64,000 nt of DNA from Cryptomeria japonica (lineage: Eukaryota; Streptophyta; Pinopsida; Cupressales; Cupressaceae). The translations under genes and the position numbers were made by a program. Positions 57,209 to 64,000 of the stretch are shown piece by piece. Where the stretch lies: assembly GCF_030272615.1 (NCBI RefSeq), contig NC_081407.1, positions 380,577,179-380,641,178 of the forward strand. Direction: 5' to 3'. Each line of letters opens with the position of its first letter. Within the stretch, counting starts at the first letter, position 1. The notes beneath the pieces were generated by a model that had not been told where the DNA came from, did not search any database, and saw nothing but the letters and a program-made list of their open reading frames with translations.

Positions 57209-59569
57209 ATGGGAAAATTAGGCTTAAGCCTGCTTTTTGTAGCTACGATGTTTATACAACTGGAGTGTAATGGTTCTGCAGTCGAGGCTGGAGATACTCT
57301 TTCGTTAGGCGCCTCGCTTACTGGAAATCAGACAATCATTTCAAAGAATGGCACATTTGAGTTGGGATTCTTCACCCCAAATGGAAGCAACTGGTATATT
57401 GGCATCTGGTATGCTCAAATCCCAGAGAAGACGTATGTTTGGGTGGCTAACAGGGAGACTCCCGCCAGAAACCGGACAGGCGTTTTGAAGCTGTCAAGGG
57501 AAGGTAAACTGGTACTGTTCAATGCAGAGGGCGTATCTATTTGGTCAGTCAACACAACAAACAACGCCTCCCGGGCTGTGATATTGGACTCTGGTAATTT
57601 CTTATTGCTGAACAATGACAATAAATCTGGTACTGTTTGGCAGAGTTTCGACAATCCTGCAGATACCTGCTTGCCAGGGATGGTGTTCGGTGGACAGCAA
57701 AAGCTAGTCTCTTGGAAAAGCTCGTCGGATCCTGCTCCTGGGCTTTTTTCCTTACAGGTGGATCCGTCTGGGGCCAAACAACTGGTGCTGACATGGAATA
57801 ATTCTGTACAGTATTGGGCGAGCGGGATTTGGGACGGCAAAATTTACAGTGGAGTTCCAGAAATTGCAGACAAACGTCTCGCCAATATGACTGTTGTAAG
57901 TAATAGCTCAGGTTTGTTTCAAAGTTATACGTTGATTCCTTCCTTCAAGGCACTCGTACGTTTCGTCGTCACTAAGTTCGGGCAAGTGCAAGTGTATGTA
58001 TTCGATGGCGGTAAGTACTGGAGCATGATCTGGTCTGTACCTAGAGATGGATGTGCCGTACATGGTACCTGTGGTGCGTACGGAATCTGTTACTCCAATA
58101 ATCTTCAGTTCTGCAGCTGCGGGGAAGGTTTCAAACCAGTAGATGATCGCGCCTGGGTTTCGCAAGATTGGGTGTCCAGTGGCTGTGTTCGGCAAACCCC
58201 GTTAAATTGTAGCACTGACGGATTCATCGACATTGGTGTCACTTTGCCGAATGATTTCGCTTCCTCATACCCTGCATCCTCAAAGAAAGATTGCCGGAAA
58301 GCCTGCCTCCGCAACTGCTCGTGCACCGCGTTTAGTTTCAGTCAGCCTTCAGGGCCATGCCAAATCTGGTGCGGAGATTTGCTAAACATGCGCAACTCTG
58401 CTCCATCAAAAAGCAATTCAAATGTCTTCATTCGGGTAGGTCCCAGTCAACTTTCTCCGAAACGCAAAACCACAATTCCTGTGGGCGTAGTGCTTGGTAT
58501 TGTAGGTGCACTCACCCTTGCTCTGGGTATCTCTTCAATTTTAATTTGGCGTAGGTATCAGCAACGATCAATGGACACGCGTGCAGATTCCTCAGACTCT
58601 TTTCTCAGACTGTTTAGTTACAAGGAATTGAAAGTTGCAACAAGGAATTTCAGGTCTATTTTGGGGAGCGGAGGATTCGGGTCAGTGTTCAAAGGCTGTC
58701 TATCAGATGGTAGAGATGTAGCCGTTAAAAAAATGGTGGCGTCAACACAAGATGAGAAGCAATTTCGAGCAGAAATAAGTTCTCTAGGGAACATACAGCA
58801 TGTGAATTTGGTCAGGCTTCAGGGGTTTTGTGCAGAAGGATCGAGACGGCTATTGGTTTATGATTACATGCCCAACGGTTCTCTAAGTTCCTTACTGTTC
58901 ACCAGTGATTCCAAAAGTACACGGGAGGTACTTGACTGGAAGACCCGACTTGAAATCGCACTAGGCACTGCAAGAGGGTTACTTTACCTCCACGAAGAAT
59001 GCCGAGATTACATCATTCACTGCGATGTTAAGCCTGAAAACATTCTGCTGGATGGTGATTTGTTACCGAAATTAGCTGATTTTGGGTTGGCAAAGCTTGT
59101 GGGTAGAGATTTTAGCCGTGTCCTGACCACTACAAGGGGAACGAGAGGATACTTGGCTCCAGAGTGGATCTCCGGTCTTCCCGTCACTACCAAGGTTGAC
59201 GTCTATAGTTTTGGTATGACGCTCTTCGAAATCATTTCGGGGCGAAGAAATCTGGACTTAAACGTGCAAGATTCAAGAAAGTTTTACTTTCCCACATGGG
59301 CTGCAACTCAAATTTACCAGGGGAGAATAGTTAATATTGTGGAGGAGGGTGTTGCAGAGGAGGCAGACATGGAAGAGGTAAGAAGAGCATGTGCTGTAGC
59401 GTTGTTATGCATTCAAGAGAACGAGGAAGTGAGGCCAAGCATGAGGCAAGTGGTGCAGATGTTGGAAGGGAAGATGGAACCTCAAATTCTACATATTCCG
59501 AGCTCTGCGCTTAGGCCAGCACACCGAAGTGACACAAGCAGCTACAGTGATGGCAATGGTACTAATTAG
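57209..59569 (+). CDS. G-type lectin S-receptor-like serine/threonine protein kinase (S-domain RLK)
   Basis: Intact, intronless, 786 residues: a plasma-membrane receptor kinase. Signal peptide about 1-22. Bulb-type lectin domain about 28-160 (FELGFFTPNGSNWYIGIWY, VWVANRETP). S-locus glycoprotein domain about 165-280 (LVSWKSSSDPAPGLFSL, ASGIWDG). EGF-like Cys cluster 282-304. PAN/apple-like 334-409. Transmembrane helix about 422-447, then WRRYQQR. Kinase about 483-755: GSGGFG 486-491, VAVK Lys507, Glu522, HCDVKPEN 604-611, DFG 624-626, APEW 650-653. All catalytic residues are present. The Cys before Asp606 makes it a non-RD kinase, a class often tied to immune receptors. Start ATG context CCCATGG is favourable, and a hydrophobic signal follows directly. 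Closest to the SD2 type by layout; ligand unknown. Length is normal for the family. Confidence 0.97.
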   Translation: MGKLGLSLLFVATMFIQLECNGSAVEAGDTLSLGASLTGNQTIISKNGTFELGFFTPNGSNWYIGIWYAQIPEKTYVWVANRETPARNRTGVLKLSREGKLVLFNAEGVSIWSVNTTNNASRAVILDSGNFLLLNNDNKSGTVWQSFDNPADTCLPGMVFGGQQKLVSWKSSSDPAPGLFSLQVDPSGAKQLVLTWNNSVQYWASGIWDGKIYSGVPEIADKRLANMTVVSNSSGLFQSYTLIPSFKALVRFVVTKFGQVQVYVFDGGKYWSMIWSVPRDGCAVHGTCGAYGICYSNNLQFCSCGEGFKPVDDRAWVSQDWVSSGCVRQTPLNCSTDGFIDIGVTLPNDFASSYPASSKKDCRKACLRNCSCTAFSFSQPSGPCQIWCGDLLNMRNSAPSKSNSNVFIRVGPSQLSPKRKTTIPVGVVLGIVGALTLALGISSILIWRRYQQRSMDTRADSSDSFLRLFSYKELKVATRNFRSILGSGGFGSVFKGCLSDGRDVAVKKMVASTQDEKQFRAEISSLGNIQHVNLVRLQGFCAEGSRRLLVYDYMPNGSLSSLLFTSDSKSTREVLDWKTRLEIALGTARGLLYLHEECRDYIIHCDVKPENILLDGDLLPKLADFGLAKLVGRDFSRVLTTTRGTRGYLAPEWISGLPVTTKVDVYSFGMTLFEIISGRRNLDLNVQDSRKFYFPTWAATQIYQGRIVNIVEEGVAEEADMEEVRRACAVALLCIQENEEVRPSMRQVVQMLEGKMEPQILHIPSSALRPAHRSDTSSYSDGNGTN

Positions 59570-61302
59570 AATAATGTAAGGGGATAATGCGTTCTAAAAT
59601 GTAGAGGTAGATTATTGAAGCTTAAATGTTAGTTAATTATATTTCGTTTGTTTGGGTTGTGGGTTTGCTTTCCATTGGTTCCAGGTTCGATTATGAGGTT
59701 CAGATTTAAATGGTGTATGTGGTTTGTGGGCGATTGCGTACACCACAGGGGGACTAGTCCGCCTCTGCTTGCCACATCCTCTCTCCAACTTGGCAGTTTG
59801 TAAGACCAAGGTAAGGATTTGGTGGGGCGTTGGGCAGAGTTGGCATGACGATATGAGTGCATGGTCGGTCAAGTTACCAAAAAAAATATATATGTGTATG
59901 CAAATATTTTATGTAATAAAGATTAAATGCAATAAAAAAAAAGTTATAATTTTAGTTTTTATTTTTATTTTTAAATAATAAATAATATTGTATCTATTCA
60001 AAAATTAAAATTTTAATGAAGGTATATCTTTATTTTTATATTGTGTTTATTTTGAAAATATTATGTTTGTTTTGAGAATGTGAAGTCCAAAGATAGTTTA
60101 ATCATTTTTTTCTTACTTCTCTTCATTGATTTGTTGCCTCTTCATATTTGAAGAGTTGAACATTTATATAAAAGGATGATTGGAGGTTGTGTATGTGTAT
60201 GTGAAAATAGTAAATAAATATATTGTCGCGTTTTCTTGTGGAGGTAGCCTTTAATGGTAAACCTTGTCATTTGATGTGTTATGTGTGTATTTTGATCATC
60301 TTTGATTTTAATTTTATTATTTGATATTATTTTATCTACACTTTAAACTCAACAATTTATAATTAAATATGTCTACTTTGATATATAAATGTTTGTTAAC
60401 TTTAAGGCAAAATATAAGACCTTTTGTTAATTCATGTCATTACATTCTATCTTTTCCCACCAACATAGAACTCCTTTATACATTAACTAAGTGAAATAGG
60501 CACATTGAAGTAGATTCTAGATAATTTATATACATAATTATAGTATTAGTATATATATCTTAAATACATCTATCTCGAATGCTCTAATTCGATCTATTTA
60601 TGTAAGAAATATTTCATTTTGATTTATAATTATTTTATTTTCTTTATCTTGATTATTTCATTGTTCTTTCTATTTGAAGATCCATTTTTATATTTTTAAT
60701 AATCATTTTGTTTACTAAAGAGTTATTTCAATTTGTTTTATTTGCTTAAAAATTGTTTTTAAGTGTTTGTGTTGAAAAAAAAAAAAAAACCATCAATCAT
60801 TGTTTTGATATTTTTTAACTTTTTATTTGAAATAAAAGATATATAGTTATATACCACTTTTTAAAATTTTGATTTTATTGTTAAATAACTTTATAAAGTA
60901 TATATGATGTTTAATATATACAATGGATTTATTGACATCAATACAAAAGATCTCTTAGTGTCAAAAATACATCTTAGCATAATTTAAATAAATTTATCAA
61001 ATTCATTAATTAATTATTTTCTTGTTTGGTTATATATATAAGGGATGAGGTAATAAAAGGGAAAAAAATGAACCTAGGCTCTCAATTTAGCAAAAATTGT
61101 AACCACTAAACATGTTTTTGCTTCCTTTCAAATTAACAAGCTAACCTTTTTATATCGAAATATTGAGATGTACGTTTAATCCTATCGATAGGTGATGTTG
61201 TTTGATGTTTGGAAAAAAGGTTTGTGGATAGTAGTGCCATATCAAAAGTGGGTTTTGCTGACTGTTTCATGTGGGAGAAGTTATGGTGACCTAGGGATGG
61301 CT
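59570..61302. other. Downstream flank of the receptor kinase, AT-rich
   Basis: 59650-59888 is less AT-rich than its surroundings. It contains GGTTCCAGGTTCGATTATGAGG (like a pol III box B) near 59679-59700 and ends in an A-rich tail at 59877-59888, so it could be an old SINE. The rest has no gene; an A13 run lies near 60776. Confidence 0.35.
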
Positions 61303-62870
61303 TTATGATCTAGGGATCGATGGTTGAAGTGATATTTTTCAAATAGATTTTTAATTTTTTTTAATTTGTAAGTGTTACTATTTTAATGCTTTTATTTTGA
61401 CAATAGTCTATTCTACATTCATTAGATAAGGTTTACCGTAAGTGATCTTAGCATCTAGTTTTGGGTTTTCATCTTAAACAATTTACTATTTAAAAAACCC
61501 AAATTACACTATATGAGCATTATTTTTGCATATATTATAAGTTCATTAGTTTTTTCCATAAATTATACCAAAAAATAATTAAATCATATTTTCTTTCATA
61601 GATAATTGGTGTAGTCACAGTTAGGAGGGACCTCAATGAGATCTATCTAGACCGTGCAGCAAGAGTAATACACAACGAAAGCAAGACAAGGTGATGGAGG
61701 AAATACATAACCTATTGTTTATATCATGAAAATTGTTTACAATATGCTAGGAACATGTAGGCTACAAGATTCGGCTCATTGGCCTAATACAAACATGTTC
61801 AATTATAGTCTTGGTCAGTATCAGACCGCTTAATTTCAAGTTAGATCTTCTTGGTTCCAAAAAACTGGCTACTGCAAGCTAAATTACATTGATTTATACA
61901 GTCTAGAGGGATTCGCGTCAGCCCAAAAAGAATCAAATGTTGATGAACAAGATGAAATGTGTAAAACCACTAAGTCAGTCTCCGCCAATGAGAATCCTCT
62001 AGAAAATCAATACGATGAAGTGTAGACCAAAGGTAAGGTCGACCACATGCCAAGGAACTTAGGAACAATGCAATGAGGCTCCACAAGCAACATAAAGGAT
62101 CCACAAGATTCGCCAATAATAGGATAGGTCCAAGCGGTTCTAGAGTTCTAAGCCAAAAAACTGTCTCAGAATTCGGAATCGATAACTTGCCTAAAAAAGA
62201 TCCAAACATTCTACGGATTTGGGAAAAGGAAGATAATCATGTCCTCAATCAAAATATAGCTCCACTAGATCTAGTGAAAAAATGCAAGAAAATGCAGAAA
62301 TAAATGCTAAACTGTAAAACAAGAAACAAACTAAAAAAGAAATATTTTTGGTTGATGCAAGATTGCTAAGAACTAGGGATGATCCTGCATCAATAATTTT
62401 TTTTAATTTCAACACTATTTTGATTGGGTACTCACTTTTAGCTATCCCATAAAATACTTGGATGGATGTAAATTGAATGGGTTCTATGATTTATACTCAT
62501 TTATTTTCATATATCTATTGGCATTTTATGCTTCAGATGTCATTGCATTATATCTTTCTTTGAGTAAAAGTCTTCATTGTTACACAAAAAGTAAATTGTG
62601 GGGATTTTGTTAAAATATTCACATAGGCAAACATTTTTTTTCAATATGTGAGATCATGCATTATAAGGTGATGTAATTATGTCATGTCTTTGACCTTAAC
62701 TAATAATTTTGCTTCTACCATAACCTCCTTTCTATAGAAACATTTCATGCACTTGAATTTTTGGTATTCATAAATATCATTCTGGGGCAACCTCCCATTG
62801 AATTCTTAAGTACAAAGTTATTGTAGAAGAGAAATGTGCAAATTATTTAATTTTTCTTTAATTAGTACAT
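61303..62870. repeat. Diverged tandem duplication, copy 1 (split by a solo LTR)
   Basis: About 777 bp once the insertion 61607-62392 and one duplicated ATAAT are removed. It aligns in order with 62985-63845: TATGATCTAGGG start, TTAGATAAGGTTTAC, GCATCTAGTTTTGGGTTTTCA, TTTTGATTGGGTACTCA, TTTCAATATGTGAGATCAT, TTTGACCTTAACTAATAAT. No coding frame. Confidence 0.85.
61607..62392 (-). mobile_element. Solo-LTR-like insertion, 786 bp
   Basis: TG...CA ends (TGGTGTAGTC...CCTGCATCA on the plus strand) and flanked by ATAAT at 61602-61606 and 62393-62397. It is absent from copy 2 of the surrounding duplication, which gives the empty site. A TATAAAT on the minus strand (61898-61892) supports the minus orientation, in which it begins TGATGCAGGA. 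No internal retroelement genes. Confidence 0.75.
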
Positions 62871-62984
62871 TCATTGACCCTACACTCCATTTATCACTCA
62901 AACATACTACTTTATCAAGTGATGGATAGTTGTTTTTGTTTCTCATCAATCTGGGTAAGTAGTGTTTGTTATGGTAATTTTTTA

Positions 62985-63845
62985 ATCACATTATGATCTA
63001 GGGTTTAATAGTTAAAGTGATGTTTTTCAAATATATTTTTATCTTTTTATCTATATGTCATTGATGTGATAAGAGGATAGACAAGTTTTTATCTCACGTA
63101 AATAGTCATGTTGTTGTGTCAATTGTTTAAAAAGTGGTACTACTTCAGTACTTTTATTTAGATTATAGTCTATATTATATTTATTAGATAAGGTTTACTA
63201 TAAGTGATCTTGGCATCTAGTTTTAGGTTTTCATCTTAAACATTTTATCATTTAAAAATTCAAGATTACAATAAATGGTCATTATTTTTGTATATATAAT
63301 AGTTCTTCGGTATGTTCATAATTGTCATTTAAAAAAAATAAAAATTCTTTTATTGGCAAAATTTCTTAATTTTAGGACTATTTTGATTCGGTATTCATTT
63401 TTAACTATCCCATAACATACTTGGATATACACCAATTGATTGGGATCTATAATTTATACTTATTTTCTTCCATATTTATGTTGGTATTTTATGCTTCAAA
63501 TGCCACTACATTATCCCACGGTTTGACTAAAATTTTCTATTGTTACACAAAGAGTAAATAATAGGAAATTTTTAAATTTTTAAATTATTCAAACATGAAA
63601 ACTTTTTTTCAATATGTGAGAACATTCATAATAAAGTGATGTAATTGTGCCACACCTTTGACCTTAATTAATAATGTGGCTTCTACAATAACCGTCCTTC
63701 TACATAAATGATTATTAATTTTCATGAACTTGAATTTTTTTAGCATTTATAATTATTTCATATAGATCATCTCCCTAGCATTCTTAAGGACAAGGTTACT
63801 ATAGTAAGCAAATGCACAAATCATTGGTACTTTTCCTTCTTAGTT
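62985..63845. repeat. Diverged tandem duplication, copy 2
   Basis: Second copy of the unit at 61303-62870. It has an extra segment (about 63050-63140) not in copy 1, and many substitutions. From 63846 to the end I see nothing. Confidence 0.85.
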
Positions 63846-64000
63846 TATGCCACTTTTTATAAGGTTATATGTAGATAGTCTTAACATTTTATTTATTTGA
63901 TTTAACACATTATTTAACCTTAGATTTTATTCATCTCTGAAACATAATAATTTATCTTTGTTCAAATTAGTCTTAGTTATTATATTATAACCTCCTTTAC

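Noticed and set aside
57415-57840. 141-codon minus-strand ORF inside the receptor kinase
   Set aside because: Antisense shadow of a constrained coding region; no domain and no promoter signs.

Overview
The window looks like nuclear DNA of a land plant, most likely a gymnosperm (inference). It is AT-rich, gene-poor and dominated by large, decaying, nested LTR retrotransposons. It holds one intact-looking host gene. I saw no bacterial, organellar or structural-RNA genes.

Layout. 1-6379: a Ty1/copia element (copia-1, minus strand; its 3' LTR is cut by the window edge) inserted into the gag region of a plus-strand Ty3/gypsy element (gypsy-1, 6380 to about 19100). 19100-26491: an old DNA-transposon zone with a broken pogo/Tigger-like transposase (minus strand), microsatellites, tandem repeats and an unrecognised pseudogene with a repeat-rich tail. 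26492-52730: a second Ty1/copia element (copia-2, plus strand). Its 5' LTR is split by a complete 18.4-kb Ty3/gypsy element (gypsy-2, minus strand, 27891-46315) with two LTRs, PBS, PPT and a 5-bp GTGAT target-site duplication. 53950-56193: a gypsy RNase H/integrase relic and a 950-bp element with 26-bp terminal inverted repeats. 57209-59569: an intact, intronless S-domain (G-type lectin) receptor-like kinase. 61303-63845: a diverged tandem duplication whose first copy carries a 786-bp solo-LTR-like insertion with an ATAAT duplication.

The most interesting system is in the two gypsy elements. Both have a Tat-like layout: gag with a CxxH..H..C knuckle, a DGG-type protease followed by a G-patch-like segment, RT, two successive RNase H domains, then integrase with a GPY motif. 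Between pol and the 3' LTR each carries a separate gene on the opposite strand, coding for a plant mobile domain (PMD) protein. In both copies that gene has a TATA-like box 80-100 bp upstream of the ATG, a short arginine-rich first exon (22-25 codons), a phase-0 GT-AG intron of about 0.9-1.0 kb and a long second exon. In gypsy-2 the intron is filled with about 22 copies of a TAGCGCAT-like motif. The same motif, in the sense direction of gag, fills the gag leader at the other end, so the two arrays are inverted with respect to each other.

Decay. In gypsy-2 the PMD gene has nine in-frame stops (eight TAG, one TGA) and no net frameshift over 1.94 kb. Its gag-pol is one 7.6-kb frame broken by stops and one 29-bp tandem duplication. 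Copia-1 gag-pol likewise keeps one frame over 4.1 kb with only stops. This fits C-to-T decay of methylated cytosines more than indel decay. Relative ages from nesting and LTR divergence: gypsy-2 youngest, then copia-1 and copia-2, with gypsy-1 older than copia-1.
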